Assembly (NCBI GenBank): GCA_033558025.1 | Contig: JAUCEF010000017.1 | Location: 3,534,001 to 3,598,000 of the forward strand | DNA: 64,000 nt | Reading direction: 5' to 3' | Source: Phytophthora sp. 'mugwort' | Lineage: Eukaryota > Oomycota > Peronosporomycetes > Peronosporales > Peronosporaceae | Shown here: piece by piece, positions 48,599 through 61,165 of the stretch | Layout: each line of letters opens with the position of its first letter | How positions within the stretch are numbered: position 1 is the first letter of the stretch | Program-made: the position numbers and the translations under genes | The notes under the pieces: generated by a model | Databases searched by the model: none | Seen by the model: only the letters and a program-made list of their open reading frames with translations | What the model was told of the DNA's origin: nothing

Positions 48599-50136
48599 GA
48601 AGTGCGCTCAGACATAATGCAACTAATGGCATTATTCATTCTCTGACTTGTTCACTCTTCATTCATATCAATGCGGAATAGTAGCCATCGCTGACCATAC
48701 GCGTGGAAATGGTAGTCGAGACACATGCACATCCACCACGATTGCTCGCAAACCACACGCTTAATGGAAAATATGGGGATACACAAAAGAATTTAAGGCG
48801 CTTATCAATACAGTAAGGTACACCTTAAATCCTGAAGTATTGACGCCCATTTTGCAACGCGCCGCTAGAAGCGTTGATCCTTAGTCGCGTATCGCTTGTT
48901 AATAGTTGCTTATTCATGAATTGCTGCGGTTTTAGAGGATGATCCCGTCTCATCAAGGTGGAGATATGCTGGAGATCGTTGCTACCTGACGATGCAAGCT
49001 TGTCGTGTGATAGATATGTCAACGACGTGACAACTGGAGAAATGCAAGCTTTCATCTCCACCTAAAATAGGTGGGGATCACCTGTAGACGACGATCTCCG
49101 GGTAAGTTATAATGTCGGAAAAGAAGAAAGCCGTAGTCCTCTCCTCGGCGCTCGTTGGCGGAGCGCTTTGGTTGCAGGCAGCAGGAGCGAGGTTGGTAAG
49201 CAGAAGTATAACCTAACGGGTCTACCTATCTAACGCGTCGGCTGATCTCCACTGTTGTTTGAAACGTTCTCCTGTTGACCGTTTCCGGTTAAGCGGCCCG
49301 GTACTCGGTCCATTGCCTGTACATGTGGGTATGCTACAAGCATATCACAGTTAGTGAGACCATGATGTATGTCGACTCCTGCAATATTTCAGCTGACCTT
49401 TGACGTGCACTGCTTCGGTGTAACCCGGAGACCGCCGAGACGCGAAACCTCAGAAGCCAAGCTAGCCCAAGCTGCCATTATTTGTCGGGAGCTTCTTCCT
49501 TCTCGGAATCTATCCCCAGCACTCCGTAGCGCAGCCTCAGCATGGTTCCGCAGCTTTCTCGGTCCACCAAACGCCTAGACATAGACTCTACAGCACCACG
49601 ACCTTGGCGACTCGAGTGCTGATCAGAGCGACTACTATGCTGTGTTCGTCGTTTAGTTTCAGTGTCCGCCCTCCGAAGGCATCTACTCCGCATTGGTTGA
49701 TATCCTGGAGGCAACGGGACCGGAGGTAGCAACAGGGCTGACCAGGGATACACTGGGCTGAGGGTGGCTTGCAGCAGCTCCACCAGCAACATTTCCTGCG
49801 GAGCCAAGTGCAGGCGGGAGTCCCTGCCTTCGCGTACTCATCCTCAACATGGCAGCAGATCCTAAAGTGGGTCAGAGCAACAATTTTTGGCTTTGACGGT
49901 TCTGTATTTGCAATTTAACAAACCTACCATCTGGCTTCAAATATGGAGACGACGCGACCAGCGCACGTGGAGATGAAGATGGAGATATGCTCGAGATATA
50001 CTGGAGATTTCCTCCTGAAGATGACGCGACCAGCCCCTAAGGGCTTGCTAGCTAACCGCATCAACCTGGATGAAGCTAATTCATAATCCTCACTTATTCA
50101 GCTTGCGAGGCCGTACTAACCAGAAGTCCCCATGCT
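48599..50136. other. No supported gene; upstream region of the Fused-like kinase
   Basis: A minus-strand frame (49478-49807) and scattered short frames carry no recognisable domain. Variants of GGAGATATGCT.GAGAT recur near 48957 and 49980, and GACGCGACCAGC recurs at about 49952 and 50020, so there is some repeat content. A 34-codon ATG frame at 49112 beginning MSEKKKAVVLSSALVGGALW has a hydrophobic stretch, but nothing else supports it as a gene. Confidence 0.35.
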
Positions 50137-50144
50137 TCATTTCG
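50137..50144 (+). promoter_or_regulatory. Probable initiator of the Fused-like kinase gene
   Basis: TCATTTCG, within CTTCATTTCGACTGG, matches seven of eight positions of the oomycete initiator TCAYTYYY. It lies about 105 bases before the start codon. Confidence 0.4.
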
Positions 50145-50242
50145 ACTGGTACAAAATCTAGCAAATCTCATGAAACGATCGAAGGAAAAAAATAGAAAAC
50201 AAAAAATCTCCTCCCTAGAGATCATTTGAGCTCTTCACCAAC

Positions 50243-53200
50243 ATGGAAAACTACCACATCTTAGAGCGTATCGGCGAGGGATCCTTCGGGAAGGTCTACC
50301 GGGGCCGTCGCAAGTACTCGGGGCACATCGTGGCGCTCAAGTTTGTGACGAAACAGGGCAAAAGCGCGCGAGATCTCGAAAATCTGCGCCAAGAAGTAGG
50401 TTTCGCATACTAGAAAAACAAATAATATAGACTCGTCGAGGCTAACGTAGCATTATTTTGTATCTAAAAAATGGCAGATCAATATTTTACGACGGCTAAA
50501 CCATTGCAACATCATTGCAATGATGGACTCGTTCGAGACGGAGGGGGAGTTCTGTATGGTGACCGAATATGCTCAAGGAGAGCTGTTCCAAGTCTTGGAG
50601 GATGAGCATAGTCTCCCCGAAAGCGAGATCCAGAAGATCGCCATTCAACTTATTCAGGCCCTGCACGTCCTGCACTCGAACCGTATAATTCATCGAGATA
50701 TGAAGCCCCAGAACATCCTCATCGGTTCAAGGCAGCAAATCAAGTTGTGTGACTTCGGTTTCGCTCGTGCTATCGCTCATGACTCGAGTCTTTTGAGGTC
50801 GATCAAAGGCACACCGCTGTATATGGCTCCGGAGCTGGTGCAGGAGAAGCCATACAACTACACGGTGGATCTGTGGTCCCTCGGCGTCATCTTGTACGAA
50901 CTTGCAGTGGGGAGACCTCCGTTCTACACAGATAGGATTGTGTCGCTCATTCAGATGATCGTCCGGGACGATGTCAAGTACCCGCCCACGATGTCTGCTG
51001 ATTTTCAAAGCTTTCTCAAGGGATTACTGAACAAAGACCCCGCTCAGAGACTCAAATGGCCAGAAATCTTGGAACATCCGTTCGTTCAGGAAACGCCTGA
51101 ACAACTGGAGACGCGACTTCAGCTCGAACGACAAGTTCGTGCTCTACCTCGATTCTTCAAGGTGGACCAGCTGCATCAGTCTCCAAGACGTGAGAGTGAG
51201 GGGAAAGTCAAGCCTAGCGTGGAGCGCTTGCGTTCCTGTGACGAGTGGAAGATATGCGACCCAGAAACCGGCCAGCAGCTATCGAAGGAACTGTTTGGCG
51301 AAGACCAGACGAAGACGAGCGAGCGAACGCTTCCCACCGACGAAAACAACAACTTTGAGCTCTCTGTACCTCATGAACCGTCAATTCCAGTTCATTCCGT
51401 CGTTCTTGAGAGCTTTTTAGCTGTCTGGGATCGGATTTGTCGGGAAATGGATGTAAAACACGTGGATGCGGCGATCACAAGAGCTCCATTGTTCATTAAT
51501 GCTGTCAGCTTGCTACCATCGATTCCTACCCTGGCGTTATCAAACGACATCTTGACAAAGATTGGATCGCTGCTGCATGTCTTGTACCGCTGTTTGGTCC
51601 TTCAGCTGAAGGAGATTGACCACCTGATCGATCTGGGTAGCTTGCTTGACTCGAAAGACAATATCCATCGCTTTCTGACTCGTTTAGTCGAGTCTAGTGG
51701 AATGATGCAAGCCAGTCACGAACTAGTGAGCGACATCATCTACAAGAACGTACGATGTTGCATGATATGCACGACGATCATCAACTTCATCGAAGCTGGC
51801 AATGACTTGGAGGGACAAATAGAATATCGCGAGTTCTGCCAGCGCGACGTCGACGTCATTTCAGTACTGCTGACTTGCAAGAACGAGGCGATTGCTGCTT
51901 CTCATTCAAAAGCGCTGAAATGGCTCGGCTCGATGATCGATCGCTCTCGGAACCTGACGACACTGCTGGAAGTCGTGTATCCGTCGGGAGTGATTCAAAC
52001 CTTGTGCGAAATCCTGCATGCGTCAGGCATTTCACGTTCCCCAGGGGGCAGAATCTCGACACGCGGCCGAGATTTGGGTCTGTACGCTGTCTTCGCGTTG
52101 GCTTCGTTCGTTCACCCTGACGTTAAAAGTTGGAGTCCTCTGCAGCCTTTTCCAGTGCTGACTTTAGTTCGCCAAGATACATTTCCCATGGCGAGTTCCA
52201 GTCTGCGAGATGTCAAACACCTGTACAAGCTTCGTGTCAAAGTTCACGCGGAAGTTGGGTCACAGCTTCTCACGAGCGGGGTCAGTGAACTGCTCGCGTT
52301 ACTGGGCGATGAACTCAACGAGCGCGTGCGTTTAAGGCAAAGTGGCGGTGAGGAGGAAGACGATGTTGGCGAAGAAGACGCTGACCAATCCAGTATCTGT
52401 TGCATTCTGAAGATTCTGATGCACGCGTGTCGGTCTTCGGCACCTCTCTCGAAAAAACTTACGGCGACGAGAATTGTATTCCAGAAGCACCGCGACACGG
52501 ATATTTTCACTATTCTACTCTGGGGGTTTTCATCCGGTGGGCTGCATCAAATTGAGCAGTACTTTACAGTAGAATTACTGTCAGTTATCCTACGTCGTGG
52601 TGTCCTTCCAAAGCGACAGATTTGGCGATGCGCACAGACTTTATTCCCAGTGTTTCAGGCTGCGAGCGACACTGCGTCACTGAGCGCGCTAAGTACGTTT
52701 TTCGCGGAGATTATTGAAACTTCCAACATGGACGAGTCTGCGTTTGGCAGCGACGTGAATCCTGATGAACTAGAACCACAAGATATGGAGCTTTGGAACT
52801 TGGCTGTTCACGGAGCTCTCACCCCACCTTGTTCTGACGCAATTTTCCGCTTATTCGGCAATAACGCAGCAGATGAGGATGGAAACACGGACGTGGATAC
52901 TAAGACACAAATACTCACGAGCTACAAGATTCGAGCGCAGGGCTTGCTGGACTCTGGTATAGTTTTTTTACTGAGAGTGGCGTCAAAAGCTGCAGCACAA
53001 TCACGAGCCCGTGGTGAAGGAGAGAGCGAGGAGATGAACATGTTCATGTCCGCCTTTGAGCATGATCGCGTCTGGGAAGTGTTTGATGCCATGTTGTCAA
53101 CTGGCGGTGCAGATCTTCTCTCCCCGTGGGGGTTATTCTGCTTCCTCAAGCTATTACGCATTGTACGAGAGATGCAATGCAACGAAGCCCAAGTGGAAAT

Positions 53201-54338
53201 GGCAGTGAATGAACATCTTTTACTACATCTAGTGAACCTACTGGAGCTGAAGCACATTGAGTATCTTTTCCACTGGCCAGAGGTCGTTGGTGGAGGAAGC
53301 AACGCCGTGAAAGCGCTTGTGCATGCCACTGTAAAGGTCCTGGGGATTCCGTTTGCGCACAGTGTGTCAGAAGAGCTCCTTGTGGATACACAAGAAATCT
53401 TATATGATGCGAAATGTGTCCAGAAACTTCTTGGCGTTCTTCAGTTTGTTTTTTCGACCAAAGAATTGCATCTAGAAGCATCCGTGCTAGAGTTACCGAT
53501 CAGCTTTTTGTCACGACTCGTGACAAGCTCTACACACTTTGGCTCGCAATTCGTGGAAGCCAATGGGATGCTGGTCATTAGAGAGTGTGGAATGCTCAGT
53601 ACTAACTGCTCGCCTTCCTTGATCATCGACACGCTGCTTATCGTGAGTCAACTGGCCCGGAGCTCCCAGACAAACTACGACTGTATTCAAAAGGCTGATC
53701 TCTTCCCAGCGTTTTACGAGTTAATGCAGCATCCAGAGGCGATGGTGCGAGCGAAGGCGTTGAACTGTATCGGCAACTTATGCCGGCACTCGACACTCTT
53801 TTACCAGTACTTGATCACACCAATCAATGGGAAAACATCCAACACCGTTCTGGCAGGTATGATTCGTGGCTTGTCCGACTCGGATAATTATGTTCGGCGC
53901 TTTGCGTGCTTTGCCATCGGCAATGCAGCCTTCCACAACGGGGATCTGTACGATGCACTGCGTCCTGCGATTCCTCCTCTCGTCCAGAATCTTCACAATG
54001 ACGAGGACAAAACGCGTTCGAATGCTGGTGGCGCGCTTGGGAACCTCGTCCGCAACTCGGATGGACTGTGCCAGGATCTCTGCACGCATGAAGCTCCGTG
54101 GGAGCTCTTCGAGTTGGCTATGACGGAGACTAGCACGGCGTCGAGGCGCATCGTACTCTTTTCACTTGGGAATTTTTGTGTCTATCCTGAATGTTTCAAT
54201 TTCCTCGTTGCAGCGGAGCCGGGGTTTGTTGAAGAGCTGGAGCATCTGTATGATGAAGTGGTCGCTGACGAGGTTTCACGACGAAACATCCGCCGCATCC
54301 TTGCGAAGATTGAGGCGCTGGACGAAGAGGAAGAGTAG
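50243..54338 (+). CDS. Fused/STK36-like serine/threonine kinase
   Basis: Two exons: 50243-50395, an 82 bp intron, then 50478-54338, giving 1337 residues, close to human STK36 (about 1315). The kinase domain spans residues 4 to about 254: glycine loop GEGSFGKV (11-18), catalytic Lys33, C-helix Glu51, HRDMKPQN with Asp125, DFG at 143-145 and APE at 168-170, so all key residues are present. The rest is helical, ending in armadillo/HEAT-like repeats ([47 protein letters not shown]). The start is fixed by [16 protein letters not shown] and the in-frame join to [20 protein letters not shown]. Fused-family kinases act in the central-pair apparatus of motile cilia outside animals' Hedgehog signalling, which suits an organism with flagellated zoospores; this role is inferred from the family. 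Confidence 0.9.
50396..50477 (+). other. 82 bp intron in the Fused-like kinase gene
   Basis: Donor GTAGGT at 50396, branch-point-like CTAAC at 50442-50446, acceptor GGCAG ending at 50477. Removing it joins LRQE to INILRRLNH in phase 0 and restores the kinase C-helix and following strands, which is strong support. Confidence 0.9.
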
Positions 54339-55158
54339 GGCGTGTTCAGATCCCTTGTACATTTTGGATTAATACACGGAACTGGCATCTGTAATAGCGC
54401 GAGTCGAATTGGATTGGCGCTACGACATTGGAGGGTCATGATATGTAGACATCAAGTAATACGTTCTCGATCAAGCTTACATACGAATGAGCACGCAGAG
54501 TTACTAAATGACCTATTAGTGAGGCAATCAAGGGTGCCGGCTTTTCATTATCTTCAGGGTGGGTGTTTTTACCTATTCAAATAAACGTTAACCCCCTGGT
54601 TCCCAATGTCGTATAATACGACATAACGGGATTAACAATAGTAAATGGCTCAATAAAAAAATCAATACTTTAATCAAGTTAAATTTAAAGTATAAGTTAC
54701 TTGAGATTATTTGGAAAAAGTTAGAAACGGGACAGGTACCCAGATACTGGGAGAAGATTGGGATGTGACATCGAGGACAAGCACCGATCACCACTCATTT
54801 GAGATTTTGCCGAATGGTGCGCATCCGGAAGAGTCAACGCGGAAAGGGAGCGGCGGACACAGCGGCCGTCCGCGACGTCGACTTTGGACATTTGTGGCGG
54901 CAGCTGCGTAGTAAAGGGTGAATCATATCACAAGCGAGATAGCGAGCGTGGAAACGAGGGAGGTCGTGCGAGAGGTAGAGGATGCAGCACGTGTAGTTGC
55001 GGCTTTTGATGAGGTGTGCGCCGCTCCAGAAGAAGCAATGGCGAGGCTAATACTGGCTTAGATGACGGCGCGGACGGGGTCCTGGCTGTTTTTGGTTCCA
55101 GCTGGCTGGATGCTACTGTTAGCGAGAAATTTGAAGAGCCAAGTCATGGATTGTTCAC

Positions 55159-57537
55159 TTGCTGACAGATGGAGACGAGAATGCAATGTTGACGCCCCAC
55201 AGTCAGAAGCTGCTGCGGGATTACATTTCATGTCCGAGAAAAGTGGAGCTGAAAGTGGTGAAGACGAAAGGCAGTATCTATAACGCCTACTTCTCGCCTG
55301 ACCCTCAAATTAAAAAAGACGAGAATTCCATTCCAGAGAACGAGAACTTACGTGGGTATATTAGCCTTAGCTCTGGTGGAAGTGATGACAACTTCGACGA
55401 GGAAGATAAGCATATTGTGCGTGGTGACGTTATTGATGACGATGTGCTCTCGGACAGCGACGCCGTCGAGATGGATGAGGCTTTATTCAGTCGCTGCATA
55501 TGGGCACCGCCGACACCACGGCGGCGAAACGTCGAGAAAATGCATTGCGCAAGATGGAGTGGAGTGCTGCGTCCAGTACTTTCGAGGAGGACGTATCTGC
55601 TTTTAATGGGCCTCAAATGGAAGAGGCGAAACTGTGAAGGCTCTGCATGACATTTGCAACTCACCTTTGCTAACATTCTTTTTTATGCCCAAGGCATTAT
55701 GGGTGGACATCAACTTGGAGACAAACCAGTATCGTCAGCAGCAGCTGCCCCTGTGAGCCATAGCTATCCAGTCCAAGCAAGCGCCAAGCCGCCGGGAGAC
55801 GCTGAAGCAGATACGTCGCCGGCCTGGCGCATCTCCTGCATACGGAACGCACGAAATCCTTCGTGTCATCGGCCTACTTGTTACGCGTATGCTCTGCCGG
55901 CAGACAAGACGCATGGCTTCGCACTGGTCCATGGTGGAGGATGGAGGAGTTACTTCAGGAACTTTTGGAAGATTCATGGCGCGTAATCGGTTGCAAGATA
56001 TCTTGCGTGACCTTCATTTGTAGATAACGAGAGTGACCGTGGCCGTGACAAGCTCTGGAAATTCCGGCTGATCGTTAACACGATCCAGAAGCGTTTTTTG
56101 TTCGGGTGGACTCTGCTGGCGGTGTTCTCGTACGACAAGGGCGTACTGCCTTCTACTTCTAAGGCAACACGACACAGATGTTCATGCCGGATAAACCACA
56201 CCGGTAGAGGTCCAAGCTGTTTATGCTGTGCGACTCAAGAACCGCGTATTGCCACAGGTACGTGATTTTTTTTAATATTGTGTCATATGTCATAACTTAC
56301 GGTTTATTGTTGTTTTGCATGCATATTTTATGTCGTTACTTACTAGATTCGACATGTATGCTGGTAATCGTATTCTCAACGAAGTTGGAGACGATGCATT
56401 TCACTTGAAGACTGGTGCGGCATCAGTCGTGCACAATTTAAAAGTTGTTTTGGAGCCACATTATCGGCAATTGTGGCATGCTGTGGTGATCAATCGTTTT
56501 TACTCTTCAATACTGCTGGCTGTGGAACTTTTATCGATGAATGGTTACGTTATTGGAACATTTATGACGAATCGCCTCGGCTACGACAAGAATGTCGTCG
56601 AGAAACGCAAATCGCGCCCTGCGAACATCCCTAGGGTTCTTTCTTTTTCTTGTTCCATCGCCATCCCGACAATGGTCGCAGTTCACTAGTGGGACAGAAA
56701 GCCTATGCACTACTTGTGCATGGGATCTGCAATGACTTCCTCCACTATTGGGAGGAACATCAAGCAAGTTGGCGCTATTACGGTCTCATGTCCGGCTGCG
56801 GTCAACGATTCCCAGCGATGGATGGGCGGAGTTGACGTGCATGATTAAAACCGCTTTCAAAGATACTCGCTACAAACCTCCCCTAAGCTCAAGAAAAATA
56901 CAAAAGTCTATTTTTAGGCTTTGTGGATATTGTTTCGTCAATCCTTATATTCGCACAAAGAGACGACCAAGATTGCTGGTACAGCGGCGATGACTCTAGG
57001 GGAGTGGTTGGAATGCTACAAAACCAACTCCTCCAAGTGAAGGCAGCAGATTTTGTTGGGGTGGTGGCAAACCCACCGAGTACAGTTTGAAGCGCAAGCG
57101 ACAGGCCGTGCGACTCACGCACGTACTGGAGCAGTCAGAGGATTGGGTTACTGTCTCGGAAGTGCAAAATTGGCGCCAACGCTCCTGCAAGTTTGCGCAC
57201 TTTTGCGTACGGAGTAAAAGAAGTCGTTCGCTACTACCTACTTTTGCGGGCGTTGCTCCATCATGATGCCAAGTGGTGGCTATGTAAAAAGATCCGGCGT
57301 GAGTACAAGGGAGTGGCAAAATCATGCTTTGACATTTGGCATGACGACTTTGACAATGGACTCACGATTCCACCCACCTTGGGGATGCGGGTTGTAATGC
57401 GGCGCCCAGGACAGACAGCAGGAAAGAGGAAGAAGTCGCGCCGGGAGCTCGCGTTGAGGAAGACGGTGAGTCAAAGAATGAGAGGGAGTGAAGCGCATCT
57501 ACGAGCGCATGCATATGATGTGTGTGATGCTTTTTAA
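55159..57537 (+). pseudogene. piggyBac transposase, broken
   Basis: Following the plus strand through several frames gives an acidic N-terminus, then ALWVDINLETNQYRQQ, THEILRVIGLLVTRMLC, GGVTSGTFGRFMARNRLQDI, LFGWTLLAVFSYDKGVLPST (first catalytic Asp), MFMPDKPHR then stop then SKLFMLCDSRTAYCHR, VVINRFYSSILLAVELL, TNRLGYDKNVV and GGVDVHD followed by a stop. This is the order of the piggyBac DDE domain. The residue that should be the second catalytic Asp, before RFYSS, reads Asn. At least five stops or shifts are present. A natural end of the transposase is not clear, because the minus-strand pogo-like relic starts at about 57.5 kb. Confidence 0.75.
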
Positions 57538-58726
57538 GATGGCTCGGAGAGGAACAGCGAGTCCGGTCTTCTGCCAGAAGTGCGCAACCGTTGCTGTTAT
57601 CGTTGTATCCCACAGCTCCTGGCTCCATTTCATTGCCTGAAACTGGTCAATTTTGTAATCGGAGCGTCCATCGACGTCCTCGCCAGCATCGAATCGCGCA
57701 ATCGCTCTGTCAATCTGCAGCGAGAGAAACCTGGCCTTAAAGAACGCAATAATTCCCGCATCTGGGGGTTGTAGGTAGGCTGTGGAGTTGGGCGGCAGCT
57801 TCTCGACGGTCACATTCGTCATCATGATGTCCCTCACCGTGCGTGAAGAAACATTATCGACCAGGAGGAGAATATTCCGCCCCGCCGCTCGCATCTCCTT
57901 GTCGAGATCGAGCAGCCACCTCTGGGACACGCCCGAGTTCATCCATGCCTTGTTAGTCTTCCTATAGACGAAGCCGTGCTCCTCCCGCGTCTTCTTACCA
58001 AAGCATCGGGGCTTGACGGCTTGCCCGATGAACAGTGCTGACAACGAATCAGTGCCGTCGGCATTGGTAGTCAGGGCCAGCGTGACCCGCGTCTTATCTT
58101 TCTTGAGGCCAGGAGTCCGGTCCGCACAAATACTGCGTGTCGGTGCCGCTTTGTAGTTTATGCCCGTCTCGTTCATATTATACGTGTCCTTGGGGTCGTA
58201 CAGGTCCGTCAGCTCTTGAAGCGCGCTGGTCCTTCACGCACTGTGTGGTGATCAGCAGATCCGGCCTCCCCATGTCTTGCACGAAAGCGCAATTCGTGCC
58301 TGTTCATGAAGGCTGAGAGCCATCCTACCGATAGGACCACGTTCAGCACGGGGCCGACAACCTGAAACCGCAGTTTCTGTGCCTTTCTATTATAACCTTG
58401 CGATTAAGACACATCCCTTTCTCCTCCGCCTTATCCACCCAATCGGCCAGCTTTGTTTCGAGAGCAGGAGCAGTTACCTTTAGTAGCTTTCGTATCTTAC
58501 CCTTGCCGTAGCCCTCCTTCATTATGGTGCTGTGGTCCTTGAAAATGTTAGAGACAGTGTTGCGGGCCGGTGCCTTCTGCAGGCGAAACGTTTGCTGCGC
58601 CCACTCTGCTAGCTGCGTCTGCGTAAATTCCGGGGCGTCCAAGCTCTTGCGAATGAGGGCGTGCTTGTTGTCGATGGTCATCCACTTGCCCATGCTTCCG
58701 CGTGTCAAGAGCGAGTTTGGTTTCAA
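57499..58726 (-). pseudogene. pogo/Tigger-like (DDE_1) transposase relic, nested
   Basis: The minus strand begins with a CENP-B-type helix-turn-helix region (TQTQLAEWAQQTFRLQKAPA, 58.5-58.7 kb) and a second DNA-binding segment (LADWVDKAEEKGMCLNRKVI). After a frame shift near 58345 comes GWLSAFMNRHELRFRARHGE, and after another near 58210 comes the DDE domain of 225 codons: TYNMNETGINY, LLLVDNVSSRTVRD, AYLQPPDAGIIAFFKARF. The second and third acidic residues are present, but the first, normally Asp in the D-E-T-G motif, reads Asn. It lies inside the ends of a piggyBac-type element on the opposite strand, so it most likely inserted there later. Its own terminal repeats were not identified. Confidence 0.75.
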
Positions 58727-59115
58727 AACTCCCGCGCGCGCGAAAATGCCCTGCTCAATACGATATCTTCTTGTTCAGGATATACACTATTTGAGAACTA
58801 ATGATTTTTAGCGAACAAAATTACAAGGATTACGTGTTTTGCACGGTGTCGAAAGTGATAGTACATTATGTACATGTCTCGTTGATTTTCAGTATGTTTT
58901 TCTGACGTCTTGGGTTCGTCTTGCATGACTTTGTACACATTCAATAGCGAAGGCGTATATTATACGACATTTAGAATAAAACCTCTGGAGAACTTATGAA
59001 GCCATTGTCGGGTGGAAGAGCCGGCACATACAAACTCGCAGTGACATCGTTACGTGGTATAATACATATCACCTATGTGTTCGGAGTCCTTTTTTTCTGG
59101 GAACCAAGGGGTTAG

Positions 59116-61123
59116 TTAAGCTTTAAATATTGTTAATGGCGTCACCGATCGACCGGACGAAATGAGCCCGTGCTGCGGAATGTCCGATCGTACCACTGCG
59201 AGCATTGTATCGCTGGCAGTATCGGTGTTATAGCCGTCTCTACGCCAAGCACCGTGCAAGTATCCCTTCGAGTTAGCAACGGTGAACCCTGGTACTAATC
59301 TGGCCGTTCTGAATTCTCTGACCCAATACTGCGCGTAGTGATGCACATCCAAGACAGAGTTGACGACGACACTGAAGGCGTGGAAGGCAATTAAAAGGAC
59401 ACTTGAACGTTGAGGTGAAGCCATTGATGGCGGAGGGGTGTGCCAATCGCTTGATAGCTGTATTTGTGCACAAAGTGATCGCAGAATGATCGCGAAAATC
59501 TAGCGAATCCAGAAATCCACTCTCGTGGGATGAACCCAACACCCGATTCCTCGGCGTATTTGGAAATTGTATTTTTCGCTCGGAAACGGCCGTTCTGAAC
59601 TTTTGACAGCCAATGTGCGCCCGACTCCGTGTGCTCATCACACACGCGGCGAAGGATCTTCCCAGAGCCATTAATTAATGACGTGGCGTTGGGTTGGCCT
59701 TGGTGAGACGCATGTCGGCGCTGCTGTCGCAAAACAATTCCGTCTTGAGTTTACGTGGCTCTAGCGATACGGTTTCTGTGTGGTTCATCAGAACCCTGAA
59801 CTTCATGCGCAGGTGTGTGTTGTACTGTCATTTTCGTGACCGAGTGGGTTGGCCCCTGGTACAAGATTGCTGCATTGCGTTTGCCTTGGAGCGCTTAACC
59901 GCTGGGTGCCTCGCCAAGCATGGGATGTCGGGCGACAGGAAGCTTTGAGACGGAAAACTGAACGTCGTGGCGAATAGACAATATCGCAGTGCGCTCGGCA
60001 CTGATCGACCGGATCTCAGCTCTGTGATACGACTCGTACTGTATCATATGAGCCGAGTATCAGGCGATATCCGCTGCCAATGCTGCAATACAGGCTGGCC
60101 TTGTTCGCGGCGGTCGCGGACATTAATCTGTAAATTGATGGTCACTTCCATCGTTTGTATAAATGCGCGCCGCTTATTTTTTGGATGCTGTCTGGACAAT
60201 ACGCGGGATCCAATTGGGCGGCTGAGCGTGAAAATTTGAGTTCGCGGTACAGCTGCCTTCTGCAACTCATGTGCCACGGCCTCAATATGCCGTTCTTAAC
60301 AGTAAAACCAGTACCACGCCGTAATCGGCGGTCTCGCACTATGGATTTCACTATGTCCGGAATGGGCATCTTTGCAACATTAAAATGGGCACGAAGTGGA
60401 CGGTTTCCTTTGCAGTGGAAGTAATACATGTAGCAAGAGAAGATGTAATGCTTATTAGTGCTAGACATGCTAGCACAAAGGTAAATAGAGGGTCCCTAAT
60501 GATATCGGCTCACCCCCCAGCGGGATCGCTCGTCATTAAATGATCTCACCTACCTCCGGAGCTGCGATCCGGTGGATTCGCTAATGCCAGGATCCTTGTG
60601 CCTCACTATGAGCTCGTCATGTGAACTCTTTCCAGCTCACCTTCCTGCTGTGATCTCACGCCTATGCATGTAAATGTAGTAGATGTTTTGCCACAATGTA
60701 GCACATCATTGTGTAGTTTCTTCATGCGTCTGCATCGGTGCACGCGTTGCCACAGTCCCAAGCCGTCCAGCCAAGGCTTACACGTCACTAGTCAAACCCC
60801 AAACAATCCGAATCCGCCTAGCATATCTTCGGTGCCATCGCTACAGGCGATTTTTGTATTTATTTTTGCAATAATTTTAGTATAATATTATTGGAATAAA
60901 TAATATATACTTATTTTAGATGCGGTTTGGAAAATGGGTCTTGCAGTGTCCATTTTCTTCTGCATATTCCTTCTTCTCACCTGTTCAGACTCTGCCGTCC
61001 GCTCGCTCTTCCAGCTTCATAAGTCAAGTAAAGGCCCGGGGCACTTAGCAGTTTTCGAGCCTAAAGCTAAAGCGTTCGTTACTGTCGAAACCCACCGCCC
61101 ACCACCTTCACGTTCCGCCATCG
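59116..61123. other. No supported gene; upstream of ANK-FYVE
   Basis: Minus-strand frames of 90-130 codons at 59.1-60.5 kb overlap one another and carry no motif I recognise. The 60880-60920 stretch is strongly AT-rich. An ATG-started frame at 60934-61179 begins with a hydrophobic segment, but most of it lies upstream of the initiator of the next gene and it overlaps that gene out of frame, so it is not called. Confidence 0.4.
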
Positions 61124-61131
61124 TCACTTCT
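61124..61131 (+). promoter_or_regulatory. Oomycete initiator upstream of the ANK-FYVE gene
   Basis: TCACTTCT matches the oomycete initiator TCAYTYYY at every position. It lies 42 bases before the start codon, about the same spacing as at the giant gene. Confidence 0.6.
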
Positions 61132-61165
61132 ACTTCTCTTCACACACGAAAGCACGTACGCCGCC

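Larger units (their letters stand above)
54592..59111 (+). mobile_element. piggyBac-type DNA transposon, 4.5 kb, dead
   Basis: The ends are inverted repeats: CCCCCTGGTTCCCA (54592-54605) against TGGGAACCAAGGGG (59098-59111), 13 of 14 bases matching. The left end is flanked by TTAA (54588-54591), the piggyBac target, and the right by TTAG (59112-59115), apparently TTAA with one change. A second, subterminal inverted pair of 14 bases lies at 54605-54618 (AATGTCGTATAATA) and 58958-58971, as piggyBac elements often have. The interior holds a broken piggyBac transposase on the plus strand and a pogo-like relic on the minus strand. Confidence 0.75.

Noticed and set aside
49112..49216. 34-codon frame beginning MSEKKKAVVLSSALVGGALW
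   Set aside because: Tempting as a membrane-anchored short protein or first exon, but no continuation, initiator or homologue could be seen.
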